Shown: one piece after another, positions 46,652 through 58,424 of the stretch
How positions within the stretch are numbered: position 1 is the stretch's first letter
Layout of the letters: every line of letters starts with the position of its first letter
Origin: Arabidopsis thaliana
Lineage: Eukaryota; Streptophyta; Magnoliopsida; Brassicales; Brassicaceae
Direction of reading: 5' to 3'
DNA: 64,000 nucleotides
NCBI RefSeq assembly: GCF_000001735.4
Contig: NC_003070.9
Location: 13,448,001 to 13,512,000 of the forward strand
Made by a program: the position numbers and the translations under genes
The notes under the pieces: model-generated
What the model was told of the DNA's origin: nothing
Seen by the model: the letters and a program-made list of their open reading frames with translations, nothing else
Databases searched by the model: none

Positions 46652-47215
46652 ATGAATTCTGAAAATGAAAGGCCTGAATCCCCATCTTTCGAAGATCTCG
46701 GTTCTAGTAATGACCTTTGCACCCGGCCAAATGATATCGCCGGTCCCCACTACCAAACCACGTGCACTCTTCAATCCCTTAATCGATTGGGAGAGCTTTG
46801 TCGGATTCTGGCTGAGATTATGAAAGACTCGCAGATGCCGGAGCCCACTGAATCACCGGAGGACCACCGTCCCGGGTTCTTTTGTGTAAACGAGATCTAC
46901 TTCAAGGGTTGCGGTTTGACTTTTCCCCTTCCCGGAGCCCTCGTTCGATACTTATTAGCCCTCGAAATTGCCTTGCCCCAATTAACCCCTAACCTCCTCC
47001 GGACTATTCTAGGGATTATTACTATCGCGGCGGAAGCCGGATATGTCATCGGAGTTCCCGAACTGAATGAACTTCTTAGCGTGAGGAGTTCTTCGAAGAA
47101 AGTGGGATACTTCTCGGTTATCCGAACGCCAACAAGAACCTCATCTCGCATCTTCCTAATAAAGACGAGAACTGGCATCACCCGTGGTTCTTTATTAGTC
47201 ATGTTTACTTTGTAA
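46652..47215 (+). pseudogene. Transposase_28-like ('putative gypsy type transposon') ORF, truncated
   Basis: Starts MNSENERPESPSFEDL. It carries the conserved stretch FKGCGLTFPLPGALVRYLLA followed by LPQLTPNLLRTILGI, which fits the plant Transposase_28 family found as an extra gene in Ty3/gypsy Tat-type elements. Near 47120 one base is missing: the true frame continues YPNANKNLISHLPNKDEN, then HPWFFISHVY. The gene is then cut at 47221 by a Helitron. If the LTR at 46278 is the 3' LTR of a minus-strand element, this ORF is an antisense extra ORF of the type described for Tat elements. Function unknown. Confidence 0.5.
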
Positions 47216-47220
47216 TTAAA

Positions 47221-47422
47221 CTAGGATTCAACCAGCGGTTCACCGCAGGCCTCGGTTTTATATGATTTTTTTATTAAGTATTTGATTATGTTTTATATTC
47301 ATAATTTACAAAAAATATTTTTTATTTAATCCTTTATAAATAATGATTGGGATTTTGTATTGGTTAGTTGTTATTTAGTGATTAGAAGAATGTATTTTAA
47401 TGTGTTTAAATATGTGTATTAA
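47221..47422 (-). mobile_element. Helitron D, 3' end fragment
   Basis: The minus-strand 3' terminus has a hairpin (CCTGCGGTGAACCGCTGG) then TTGAATCCTAG, followed by T. Only about 200 bp is present before Helitron E begins, and the rest may lie beyond 48476. It interrupts the Transposase_28-like ORF. Confidence 0.6.
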
Positions 47423-48475
47423 CTAGATTTTTAACCCGCGGTATACCGCGGGGACAATAAATATTTTTTTAAGTTAGTATATATAAAAGTTTACAAATTG
47501 TATCTATCTATAAAAAAAATTTATTTTATAGTTTACAATTGTTATTAAGTAACATCCTGCCAAACCCGTCCCGCCAATCCGTCCCGTAAAAAAACCTATT
47601 TATTTTATTAATGTTGAACTTATTTATGATATGTTTATGAATCATTGTCTAAATATTTTGTAATTTTGTAATAATTAACTGCTATCAAATATCTCTGTGG
47701 ATTGATGCGTATAATCGAATTGTTATAGTCATGCAAAAAAGCAATATCAAAAATGATAATTTTGTAATTTTTAAATAATGTTAAATATTTTGGAAGTTTT
47801 ATTTTAGTAACTAATCGTGTAGTTAATGTAGAGAGTCTTTGGGAAGATAGTTAAATGTCAAATATTTAATTTAAAGATTTACTTTCTAATTATCAAAAAT
47901 AATTATTAAATGTCAGTGGCAGCCACTGTAAATAAGTCTCAACTTGAGGATTTATTTCACAAAGTGGCTGCAAAAATGTATATGTAGATTAGTAAATCCA
48001 AAGATACCATGAACAATATATATTCGAATTTGGAATATAATTGAATGATTGACTATATTTAGATAAATGGTGAATATTGAAGAGTTGGTTATGGTTAGTA
48101 TTAGATTTAAGAGAATAAATTATTCAATCTTCGAGCGATTAGGCAGTATATGATCGAATGTGCAGTTTTAGGGATCGAATATGCTCATATTTAGATACCA
48201 AAAATGAGGTAAATATACAAAAATTGTTAAAAGGTTAAGATTGCATAATATGGATGCTAAACCCGATTAGGAACTTGAATCCATGATTAAGAGTAATTAC
48301 TCCTAACCCATCCGAGTCATTAACACGCGGATCCTATAATATTTAATAAAAATTTATTACTAAATTACCCTTGACAATTATGATTAACAATGAACAAAAT
48401 CCAAAATTGAAATTGAAATTGAGGCGAAATTTGACCATTTTTTTAATTTGTACTTCCCTTTTAATAATAAAGGGA
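47423..48475 (-). mobile_element. Non-autonomous Helitron E, complete
   Basis: The minus-strand 5' end TCCCTTTATTATTAAAAGGG starts at 48475 after A. The 3' end is a hairpin (CCCCGCGGTATACCGCGGG), then TTAAAAATCTAG, followed by T. It is 1,053 bp and AT-rich, with no gene. It is nested in Helitron D, about 200 bp from D's 3' end. Confidence 0.7.
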
Positions 48476-49579
48476 TTTACGTTTCATTTCATGAAATTTT
48501 CTGAAAGAATGATGAATTGTATTTGTGGAAATGTAATTTTATTTTTTTGGAATGTATATGAATTAGTGTGTGAATGAATTTATTTAATTTTGTAATGTCA
48601 CAAGAGGTTTATATTTAATTCGCCGGTCATAATTTTATAAATTCCAAAACAAAATCAGTAAAATCTAACTGAATTTTGTATTTTATATATAGTGTTCAAC
48701 ATGTTGATAGATATATTATACTTACAAATTTTTATTGAAGTTAATTTAAACTGTTGTTTACTAAATGGGCAAAGTGTGTTTGGGCCAATAATGCAATTTG
48801 TATATTTTTAATGAGGGTCACCGAATAATGAGTTAGGCCCAATAATGCAACGTTTATTTTTTTAAATTATGAGTGTCACAAAATAATGAGTTAGGCTTTA
48901 GGCAGGCCTTGAAAGAAATATTTGTTTCATTACAATTTTTTTTTAATTGTAGATTCAAAAAATAATGAATCAGAAATTGTTGTCGGCAAATGGCTCATCA
49001 TCTCCTCCATGCGGAAATAAAATCCATCGTCTTCTTCGTCCGATCACTATTCTCCATTGATAATTTCTTTTTCAGTAGCATCGATTAAATGCAAATCTAT
49101 CGTCTTCGTCGTTTCTGAAAATGTTTTATGTATCATCTTCTTCGTGTCACTGCAAATCGTCATGAATAATTTTGTATTTGAACGGTCCAGATAAAGTGTA
49201 AAAATTGACGTTGAAATCCGATGTTGGTGAATAGAAGTAAGTCCATATATGAGATTTGTTATTTATAGAAAAATGTTAGATGATCAAAGAAACATGGTGA
49301 CAAACATTTTTCTAGATTTTTTTTTTTTGTGTTCACTTTAATATAAAAAATCATACAACCTATTCAAGTATTGAAAGATAGGAAAGCAAAAGTAGATACG
49401 ATATATCTCGAAAACTAATTCATAGTCGAATATATTATATGTGAACCAATATTAGGTGAAAGAGAGTAGATGTCGGGAGACTACGAGTGAATCAAAGGAG
49501 ACGACAAGTGAATCATTGAAGATGACGAGAGAAAATTATAATGAAAGGTGATATATGTTTTACTATTTTAAACATATAA
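48476..49579. other. AT-rich DNA between Helitron E and the autonomous-type Helitron
   Basis: Probably the remaining body of Helitron D or its flank. 48990-49200 contains CTTCTTCGTC-type leader-like sequence without an ORF. Nothing firm. Confidence 0.35.
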
Positions 49580-50521
49580 CTAGGTCAGTACCTGTGCTAC
49601 GCACGGTATCCATGCTTTAATCACTCATCAAATCTCAATTATGTATATATTACGAATTTAATATATTTAGTTTGTCTGTAAATATTTGCTTCTATTATTT
49701 AAAAAGTTTATCAATATATTATTGGTATCATTTAAATATGTATATTATTGAATTTATTATATAATTGATGTGTCCCTTTGTGTACATAATTGTATATTTA
49801 GGATATATAGTCTCTTCAACTTGTATTTTGTTTGTCTTTAAATATTTATATGTATTCTAATTTTAAAAGTTTATGAATTTAGTATTGGTATCATTTAAAC
49901 ATGTATACTAATGAATTTATTATAGAACTGATATGTACTTTTGTGTACGTAATTATATATTTAGTATATGTACTTGTACACATAGTATGTGTGGTTTTTC
50001 GTGTACTTTAGTAACTTGTAAAATTAATTATAAAATTTGACAAATTAATAAGACAAACATAAATTTGTTCAAACTCATAATTATAAACAAAAAACTAAAA
50101 AGAAATATTAATAAACTACATACAATAAAGGAAGCATTAAAAAATGATAGTTCTATAATAATTATTCCAACCTGCACATACAAAAAAATGTCTAAGTTAG
50201 TATTTCATAAAATTGTATAGAATAATTACTATGTTAAAGTAATCATAATAAATAATTTATACATGTAGGATTAATCTACTAAAGGTTTTGGAATATTTAT
50301 TTGAAAACAACATTTGTGTTTCTTTTTTCTGTTTTCCTTTACTGCCTATAATAAGAACCTTCAACCCTCCTTTTGATTTCACTCTAGACATAACGACATA
50401 TAACTGTCTATTTGAGAAAATAGGCTTCGGAAAATATATATCAATATTGGCTAATGATTGGCCTTGGCTTTTATTGATCGTCATAGCAAATGCAACAGAT
50501 AAAGGAAACTGCCTCCATCGC

Positions 50522-50530
50522 ATTTTAAAG
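50522..50530. repeat. 9-bp target-site duplication, left copy
   Basis: ATTTTAAAG, identical to 55768-55776. It encodes part of the LPFKM motif of the Helitron helicase. Nine bases is the standard MULE duplication length. Confidence 0.9.
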
Positions 50531-50819
50531 GGTTGACTATGCTACATTACCCAAACTATACCGATTCTTCAGTATACACCATAAACTTTTTGCTTCTTTT
50601 TTATACATCATAAACAATTATTTGCCTCTATTAAACATCACAATTATATCACAATTATAGATTCTCTTTTAATAGCAATATAGTGATTCTAAATTGTGAT
50701 TTGATTTAGTAAACCGATATTTGCGTTTAGAAAACTATGATTAGAATAAGTAAACCCAAAACCACTTTTTTTTTTTCTTGCATGAATAAAAAGGGAGAAA
50801 AAAAATAAAACCCACGTTT
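50531..50819. repeat. MULE terminal inverted repeat, left (289 bp)
   Basis: Starts GGTTGACTATGCTACATTAC. The inverted sequence 55767-55479 matches along its whole length with scattered differences, ending at AAACCCACGTTT. Confidence 0.9.
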
Positions 50820-52959
50820 AAAACCCATCTTCTTCTTCTACGTATCTAAAATCACAAACTTAGGGTTTCTCTCTTCCTCTCAATTTCTCTGGTATGGTCT
50901 TTTCTCTCTCTTTGGTTTCATAGTTTCTTTCTATCTTTGGTTTCATATAGCTTCTCTCTCACTGGTTTTGTAGGTTCATAATTTTTTTTAAGTTTCGTAA
51001 TCAACGAAAAAGACATGGATGACATATAACCCGACATTGACATGGAAGATGTTGATAACAATGGTAGTGAGGAAAACGAAGATGACAACAAAAGAAAAAG
51101 AAACAAAAGGGAAGGTAAGAAAAAGAAAAACAAGAGTAAAGCCGAAGATGTTGAGGATGTGATTGATCGGTTTGAGTTCGAAGTAGAAGATTCAGTAGGA
51201 AATTTCGTTGATGAGTTTTCTGTTGGCCGAAATGAAATTCCAGATAGTTCAGATGAAGATGAAGATCCGATTGTTTTGCGAGATAGAAGAATTCGAAGGA
51301 ACATAGTCGATAGATTATCTATAGGTCAATTATTCTTCAATGGTGTTGAGTTTAAAGAGGCTGTAATTGAGTATGCTTTAAACACAGGGAATAATATAGT
51401 TTAAGGAAGATGGGAGAAGACAAGGCTTGAATTCAAGTGTGGTATCGTAGGTAAGTGTAAATGGAGGGTGTATTGCTCTTATGATGAGCCGAGACATATG
51501 TGGGTGGTAAAGACGACATATAGAAAGCACAGTTGTACTCCGAATGGGAGATGCAAAATACTCAGAAGTCTTGTTATTACAAGACTTTTCATGGACAAGC
51601 TAAGAGTAAATCCTAAATTCATGCCTAAGGAAATTCCAAATCACATTAAAGATCATTGGAAGATAGTGAGTTCTAGGGGACAATGCCAGAGCGCCAGGCT
51701 GCTAGCTCTGAAGTTGCTTGAGAAGGAGTATGAAGAACAGTTTGCTCACATTCGCGGTTATGTGGAAGAAATGTTATCTACAAATCCGGGATCAACTGCC
51801 ATTGTTGAAACTATCCCTAACTCTGCTGGAGAAGATGTTTTTAACCGCTTTTATGTATGTTTTGAAATAATCCGCATACTTTGGAGAGGCTCTTGTCGAC
51901 CAATTATCGGACTTGATGGTACGTTCTTGAAGACGGCAGTGAAAGGCGTGTTGTTGGCTGCAGTTGGTCATGATGCAAACAATCAGATTTATTCACTTGC
52001 TTGGGCTGTAGTACAATCTGAAGTTGGGGATAACTGGCTATGGTTCCTCAAGCAACTCAAGGCTGATTTAAAACATCAAGATGGAGAAGGATTTGTTTTG
52101 ATCTCTGATAAATCAAAAGTATATCAAAATTGTGATTTTTCTCTTTGTTGAGACTTTTCTTTCTACGCATAGGATTTTGTTTTTGCTAGTTTTCTTCTCA
52201 TTGTCTTTGCTATTGTGAATAATAATTATCTTTCTATTTTCAGGGACTCATCAGTTCTGTACAAACAGAATTACCTAAAGCTGAACATAGATTTTGTGTA
52301 AAACACATAATCGAGAACTTGAAGAATAAGCATCCAAAAAAAGATTTGATCAAACTATTTATATGGCAACTAGCTTGGAGCTACAACAAGACTCAGTTTA
52401 AAGAAAACCTCAACAAGGTGAAAGTGTATAGCATTGACGTCTACAATTTAGTGATGAAAAAGCAACCCGAGATGTGGTCAAGAGCTTTCTTTAGACTTGG
52501 AAGCACCTGTGAGGATGTTGATAACAACGCGACGGAGTCATTCAACGCATCAATTACGAAAGTAAGAGCTAAGGCAATGATTCCAATGTTTGACACAATT
52601 AGGAGGCAAGCTATGGAGCGCATGGTTAAAAGGCATAACAAATCCAATCATGAAGGGATGTATATAGAGTATGTTGCCAAGATTCTTGCGAAAGAGAAGA
52701 AAGATGCAAACAAGTGTGAAACATTTCCGGCAACTCCTGGAATTTATGAGGTTATGCTTTATGGGAATGATTATTTGGTGAATACGAAGAAAAGAACATG
52801 TACATGTGGTAAATGGCAAATCAGTGGGATTCCATGTAAGCATGTGTATGGAGCAATGATTGATTACGATATGAATGTTGAAAATTATGTATCAGGATTT
52901 TTCAGCACTGATTTGTGGCAAGTCAATTACGAGCAATCCATACATCCAATGAGAGGGCC

Positions 52960-54777
52960 ACTACAAGAATATTCAGTTTTAATAGCATTATAAGATGGCG
53001 GTTTATGTGTTTTTGCTATTGTTGACTCATTCCTAATTTTTCTATAGCGTTTCTAAATAGACGAACGCTATGATATATTGTGTTTGTGAAATTGTTATAC
53101 TCCCGCATATTTTTTTAGTTTTTTTGGTTTTTATTATTATCTGTAATAGCATATACAATATTTAAAACGTTATCATAGAGTTAACCTAAAAAATATTTAG
53201 TGGCCGCCTCTTTTTCCATGGGCGCTAATATTTTGGTATAAAACTTTTTAACTTATTTTTATCTGCGAACCAAAAGAATTTGGTGGCCGCCCTTTAATTA
53301 GGTGAAAAGGAGAATCAACTTAAAGAGAAAAAGAGAGTGAAGAATCGATTATCTTCCACTTGAGCGAAAGTCAATTTCTCGTTTGCACTTCCACATCATT
53401 TACCCATCAATTGAAAATCAGATAATCAATCGAGGGAAGCTTCCGCCTCCGGTTCCTCTTCCGCTTCATCTACCACTTCCCCATTTTTTTTCTTTCCCCA
53501 ATTCCTCAAACCCTAGTTCCAGATTTGGATATTTAGGGTCCACCGTTTCGGATCTGCTTCCTCCGCAACTTTACCGGCTTCCGACATGTGCTTCAGTTGA
53601 CGGTTACAACATCATCTCTCTTCTGGGCAGCACCAGCACCAGCAAGTGCTTTTAAGTCTTCGTATCTTGGTTTTGTTTTTCTAAACGTAAGTTTCTCCTT
53701 TCATTCTCTCTCTCTTTTCCTCTCTTCGTTCGATCTTCCTCTCACTCTCCGATCTGGTTGTTAATGAAGGTACGATTCACATGAGACTTCTTAAGGTCGC
53801 TCCTGTTTCTCATACGGTTTATGCAGATTCAATATTGGGCATTAGATTGGCGGTGTTTGTTATCCTAGTTTTGGTGAATCATCTCAACTGGATAATTGAT
53901 TAGGTATGTGTTATGTTTATTAATTAAATCGGTTATCAAGGTTTGATTTTTTTCACTTTTGTTATGTGTTGTGTGACTAATTGAATTGAGCTGATGTGGT
54001 TTTATAGTTCGATAGATCCATTTGTTCTACTTGTGCTGACAAAGCTATGATGTCAAAGCAAATCATGTTTGTGTTTTTGGATCTGAATATGGACTTTCTT
54101 TTCTATATGAAATTGCCACTAGATTCTTTTCCACAAAGTTTGAGTCTTTACGTTTCTTTATTGGTGTAGCCTTCAAATTTGTTACTAATCTATTCTGGTT
54201 GTTAATGTATTTCAGATTTTTGTTGTGTACGTGTATTTGTGAGACGTGGTGGGTGCAAGAGGCGCCTAAAGACATTTCTATTAATAAAGGAGGAAGCTAA
54301 TAATGTTGATGATTTAGGAGAAGAAATTTCAAAGATTAGAGGTCCAAGAATAAAAGATTCACAAGTTTAAATATAAGAGTTGTAAGAAATTATCTTTTAA
54401 GTTTTAGTTTTGCTTTGTACTATAAGTTTTTTAATCATGGCTTCATATCAATGCAATAAAAGATGGCTTTCTTTAAATTTGTAAAATTATTCAAAAAAAA
54501 AAAAAACATAGGAAACAATTACAGAAATTTATCCCTAAAAGTTTAAAAAAAGTGCTATGAATAAATCAATTAATAACAAAGGATATTTGCTATTATAAAA
54601 TATATAATTGCATAAAAAAAAACGTTATATTTGACGAAGATACGATAACAATGCTAAAAAATGCTATCTAAAGTGTCTCACCTACGATGACGGGCGCAGA
54701 AATAGCGCTTGATAAAACGCTATGAATTAGTTAGATAGCGTTATTCGGATGCTAAGAAAAGCCATTTTTCTTGTAGT
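52960..54777. mobile_element. CACTA-like non-autonomous element nested in the MULE
   Basis: Left end (C)ACTACAAGAATATTC; inverted right end ACTACAAGAAAAATGG. Subterminal words (ATAGCG, AACGCTATGA, GATAGCG) recur near both ends, as in CACTA elements. CC lies next to both ends; treating one copy as duplicated restores the MULE reading frame exactly. The usual CACTA duplication is 3 bp, and the right end has C instead of G after TAGT, so the exact ends and class carry some doubt. It carries gene-like sequence inside but no transposase. Confidence 0.7.
53340..54370 (+). other. Gene-like cargo inside the CACTA-like element
   Basis: A CT-rich leader-like stretch, an open frame at 53383-53655 rich in Pro, Leu and Ser, splice-like CGTAAGTTTC at 53690, and a later short frame reading EEISKIRGPRIKDSQV before TAA at 54370. 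The arrangement resembles a captured promoter and exons. I do not recognise the donor gene. Confidence 0.35.
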
Positions 54778-55205
54778 CCGGCCAAGATCTGGATGACTTC
54801 TACGTATCGGTTGGTAACATCACCACCAGAGCCTATACTACCTGGGAAGAAAAAAACAAATAGACAAAAGACATATCCAAGGATTAAAGGAAAACACGAG
54901 TCGCCGAAGAAGAAAACCATAAAAGAAACACTTGGAAGGAAGGGACGCATTATACATTGTTCTTCTTGCGGTGAAGCTGGTCATAATGCTACTAGGTGTA
55001 ATCTATATCCCAAGGAAAAGACAAAGAGACAAAGAACTACTGAGGTATGATCCACTTTTTTCTTCTATTACGATTTTGGTTCATTTAGTAATTTTATGTG
55101 TCTATGATTCTTTTTTAGGTTGAACCATCGTCGTCTCAAGTACCATATACAATCTCTCTCACGCAACCATCACAAACAAGCCCTGACATGGTGGTTTATG
55201 AGTGA

Positions 55206-55478
55206 AGTTTAATAATTTTATGAACATGTTCCATTTAGTTTAATTTTGCAAACATGAATGGTAGTTTTTAGAGTTTTTTTATCTTGGTGATAGTTTTTAT
55301 TTTTTGAACCAATGAGAAATCGTTGGCTATAAATCTAAACATAAACCTAAGTTTTTAATGGCTCTACTTGTTCCTTTATCAATTCCAGTTTTGGTTTCAT
55401 TCTTATGTAATCGGTGAAAGAATAAACATTTCTTTTGTTTTATTCACTTAAGTTTGACTGAAAAAACAATAAATAAGC
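55206..55478 (+). other. MULE 3' UTR
   Basis: AT-rich DNA between the transposase stop and the right TIR. No gene. Confidence 0.4.
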
Positions 55479-55767
55479 AAACGTGGGTTTTATTTTATTT
55501 TTCATTTTTTTTTTTTCCTTTTATTCATGCAAGGAAAAAAATAGTTTTGGGTTTACTTATTCCAATCGTGGTTTTTTAAACGTAATTATCGGTTTACTAA
55601 ATCTAATCACAATTTAGAATCGCTATGTTGCAACTAAAAGAGAATTTATAATTTGTGATGTTTAGTAGAGGCAAATAATTGTTTATAATGTATAAAAAAG
55701 AAGCAAAAAGTTTAGGGTGTATACTGAAGAATCAGTATAGTTTGGGTAATGTACCAGAGTCAATCCC
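55479..55767. repeat. MULE terminal inverted repeat, right (289 bp)
   Basis: Inverted copy of 50531-50819; its outer end reads GGGATTGACTCTGGTACATT on the minus strand. Confidence 0.9.
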
Positions 55768-55776
55768 ATTTTAAAG
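55768..55776. repeat. 9-bp target-site duplication, right copy
   Basis: ATTTTAAAG, identical to 50522-50530. Confidence 0.9.
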
Positions 55777-56264
55777 GGTAATATACTATCCGAATGAGTT
55801 AGGAGCATCTTGGGAATAACGACCAATTTACCAACTCTAATACATGTTAATAGACGTCCTTGCAAAACTTTATCTCTAAGTCTAACAATCTGAAGCCTTG
55901 TACAATTTTCATCAAACCTCCATGTGGATCAAGATTACGCAACAACATAACGGGCAACCAACTTTTAACCAAAGTATATGGTTAGGTACTCCAGAAAACT
56001 TAATTTTATTGAGAAAATCAGGTGTATATACGAGGTTATTATCTCCACGTGTGTCAGAAGGATCAATAGAATCAGAACTTCGATAAATCCTTTCTTCACC
56101 TGAAAAAAATAATAGTTCAATATCATATACACTTATCCGTAACAGCAGATAAAGTTATATATATATGCTTTTGAGTAATGAAAAAAGGACATTCACTAAC
56201 CTGTTAGCTTGGAAAGCATATGATGGGTTAATTGAGTTAACATCGTCATTGGAGGGACACAAAG

Positions 56265-57494
56265 GCTTAACTCTTTAAGAATTGAGTTTAGTTTGTTGTT
56301 CCAAGCCCTAGGTGCTTGTTTTAAGCCATAAAGTGCCTTGTTTAACTTGTAAACTTTTTCTTCATTCCCTTTTGTCACATATCCTTCAGGTTGAGTAACA
56401 TAGACTACTTCTTTAAGCTCTCCATGAAGGAACGCAGTCTTCACGTCAAGGTGGTGTATCTCCCATCCGTTTGAGGCAGCCAAAGCAATGATGAGACGAA
56501 CTGTCTCGATTCGTGCTACCGGAGCAAACACTTCATCAAAATCTATCCCGTGTCGTTGCACATACCCTTTAGCCACAAGCCTTGCCTTGTACTTGTTGAT
56601 ACTACCATCAGAATTTTGTTTTGTCTTGAATACCCACTTTAGTCCGATTGGCTTAACTCCAGCAGGAAGCTCAACTAAATCCTATGTTCTGTTCTTGTTT
56701 ATAGACGACAATTCTTCTTCACAAGCTTCTCTCCATTCTCTTAACTCTTTAGCTTCAATGTAGTCCCACGGTTCTTCATTTATTGTCATTAAGAGCCTTT
56801 CAATTTCGAGTTCAGCTAGCATGATGTAGTCATTAAGATAACACGGCTTGTTCTTCTGCCTCTCCGATCTTCTTGGTGTAGATGGAGGCGTTAGTTCACC
56901 ACTACCCATGTTAGATGAAACATGATCATCTTCGACATGTATATCATTATTTTCATCGAAACCATCTCCCCCTGGTTTCTCTGTTTCTTCTCCCACATTC
57001 TCTGTTTCCTCGACATGATCATCGTCACGTATACCATTATTTCCAAATTCCTCGAAGCTAACCACAAATGTTCCAGAGTTATCACAATCGGAGAAGCACT
57101 TAGAAGCTTTGACTTCCATTATGACCTTGTACAAGCGATTCTTTGACCTCATTGCCTTTACCAATAGCTTTCCATCTCGATCATACAGAGTTAAATAATT
57201 TTCTTTCATTCTAATATTACATCCCGCCTCAGTTGCTTGTCCGAGACTAATGATGTTACTCTTTACATCTGGTATGAAATAGACCTCTGCTAAGACTTTC
57301 TTCTCGCCGTTCTTACTCATAAAAAGTATCGAACCTTTTCCTTTGATATCTATGCAAGAATCATCACCAAATCTAACTTTCCCTGTGATACTCTCATCAA
57401 TCTTAGAGAAATATGCTCGATTACCCGTCATGTGATTACTAGCCCCATTATCAAGATACCAAACATTGTCACCATCTAGTTCTGTTTCGAACAC
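56265..57494 (-). pseudogene. Copia pol fragment: protease, pre-integrase and partial reverse transcriptase
   Basis: FETELDGDNVWYLDNGASNH carries the aspartic protease motif and begins after a frame change from gag. The next part (KVRFGDDSCIDIKGKG, SLGQATEAGCNIRM, NRLYKV) is protease tail and pre-integrase. The HHCC finger and integrase DDE core are absent: text passes directly to an acidic linker, PPSTPRRSERQKNKPCYLND and the reverse transcriptase start. TAG at 56682-56684 replaces the Trp of NRTWDLVELP. Reverse transcriptase runs [20 protein letters not shown], then [12 protein letters not shown], then [12 protein letters not shown], ending at LNSILKEL before the YVDD motif. Non-functional. 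Confidence 0.85.
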
Positions 57495-58396
57495 ACTTGG
57501 TTTAACGCTTTTTCATTCAAGTACACTATCTCATGCATCATGAGCCTGTCAGCTTCTTGGGTTTCGTCTTCTTCATTTGTTTGAGCTTCTTGAATTTTAA
57601 GTAACCTATCCGGGCAGTTTGACGCATAGTGTCCGAGTTTGTCACATCGATAACAAGTTACTTTCGATGTATCTCGGGATCCTCTTCCCCGGCCTCTTCC
57701 ACGTCCATTAAAACCTCCTCCTTGACCTCTTCCTCTACTTGCATACCAGCTATCTTGTGTGTCAGTATTTGCATACATTAGCTTCCCTTGATCATCTTCT
57801 TGTTCTTCTCCATCCCAAACTCTTTCTTCGTATACCTTGATACGTCCAACAATGTCTTCGAAGCTTGTGTTGTTGAGATCAAGAACTTGCTCTAGTGAAG
57901 CAATGATATGAATATACTTTCTCAGTGGTAAAGCATTAAGAAACTTCTTCACGAGCTTAGATGTCTCAATATTGCTTCCCAACGCATCAGACCTTGTTGC
58001 TAATTCTGCAAGTCTTCCCGCAAAAACATCAATTTTCTCACTTTCTTTCATCTTCATCTTCTCAAATTCTGCCATCAAGGTTTGTAACCTAGCTTCTTTG
58101 ACTCTATCCGCTCCTACATATCGAGTTTTTATCGAATCCCACACCAACTTTGCTGTTGCAAGAGTTCCGACTTGTAGGGTTAACGATTCCGGTATGGATT
58201 GAAAGATGAGACCCCGAGCCATAGTATTCTTATATCCATCGTCGATCCCTGGTTCAATGGTCTCCCACATTTTGTTAACACTACGTGCAATTTGCATACG
58301 AATAGCCCATACGGTGTAGTTAGTTGATGTGAGCATCGGACATTGAGTAGAACTAGGGACGTTCTCCAGAGGTTTGACAGCCACAATATCGCCCAT
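57476..58396 (-). CDS. Copia gag polyprotein
   Basis: 306 residues, starting MGDIVAVKPLENVPSSTQCP. A UBN2/gag-type domain (LTSTNYTVWAIRMQIARSVN, VWDSIKTRYVGADRVKEARL) is followed by an Arg/Gly-rich linker (GRGRGRGRGSRD) and one CCHC zinc knuckle (CYRCDKLGHYASNC). Gag packages the element RNA in virus-like particles in the cytoplasm. The frame is intact to its stop, where a one-base shift disconnects it from pol; copia elements normally read through as one ORF. Confidence 0.85.
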   Translation of the reverse strand: MGDIVAVKPLENVPSSTQCPMLTSTNYTVWAIRMQIARSVNKMWETIEPGIDDGYKNTMARGLIFQSIPESLTLQVGTLATAKLVWDSIKTRYVGADRVKEARLQTLMAEFEKMKMKESEKIDVFAGRLAELATRSDALGSNIETSKLVKKFLNALPLRKYIHIIASLEQVLDLNNTSFEDIVGRIKVYEERVWDGEEQEDDQGKLMYANTDTQDSWYASRGRGQGGGFNGRGRGRGRGSRDTSKVTCYRCDKLGHYASNCPDRLLKIQEAQTNEEDETQEADRLMMHEIVYLNEKALNQVCSKQN

Positions 58397-58424
58397 CGTT
58401 CTTCAAAGATCGTTTTCTCAAGCT

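Larger units (their letters stand above)
51042..55205 (+). pseudogene. MULE transposase (mudrA-like), one nonsense codon and a CACTA-like insertion
   Basis: Coding blocks 51042-52118, 52244-52959, 54780-55044 and 55119-55205; the introns after blocks 1 and 3 are GT-AG. Order: an acidic/lysine-rich N-terminus, the MuDR DNA-binding domain (FFNGVEFKEAVIEYALNTGN, KCKWRVYCS), the MULE catalytic domain with acidic residues in GLDGTFLK (about residue 292), LISDKSK (about 356) and NATESFNA, a SWIM finger (CTCGKWQISGIPCKH), and a C-terminal zinc knuckle (CSSCGEAGHNATRC). An in-frame TAA at 51402-51404 is the only early stop seen. After GGGCC at 52959 the CACTA-like element intervenes, and the frame resumes exactly at 54780 with AKIWMTSTYRLV. 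About 710 codons without the insert. Intact, it would catalyse element excision and insertion. Confidence 0.85.
50531..55767 (+). mobile_element. MuDR-type MULE, 5.2 kb, inserted in the Helitron helicase
   Basis: 289-bp TIRs at both ends, a perfect 9-bp target duplication outside them, and a mudrA-type transposase gene inside on the plus strand. The element itself contains a CACTA-like insertion (52960-54777), so its own length is about 3.4 kb. Confidence 0.92.

Noticed and set aside
50288..50536. Plus-strand ORF opposite the helicase C-terminus
   Set aside because: It is the shadow of the minus-strand helicase block, which carries clear Pif1 motifs.
52960..54777. Cargo frame continuing the MULE protein into the insertion
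   Set aside because: The frame beyond 52960 runs into TAA within twelve codons and encodes the element's terminal sequence. The true continuation is at 54780.
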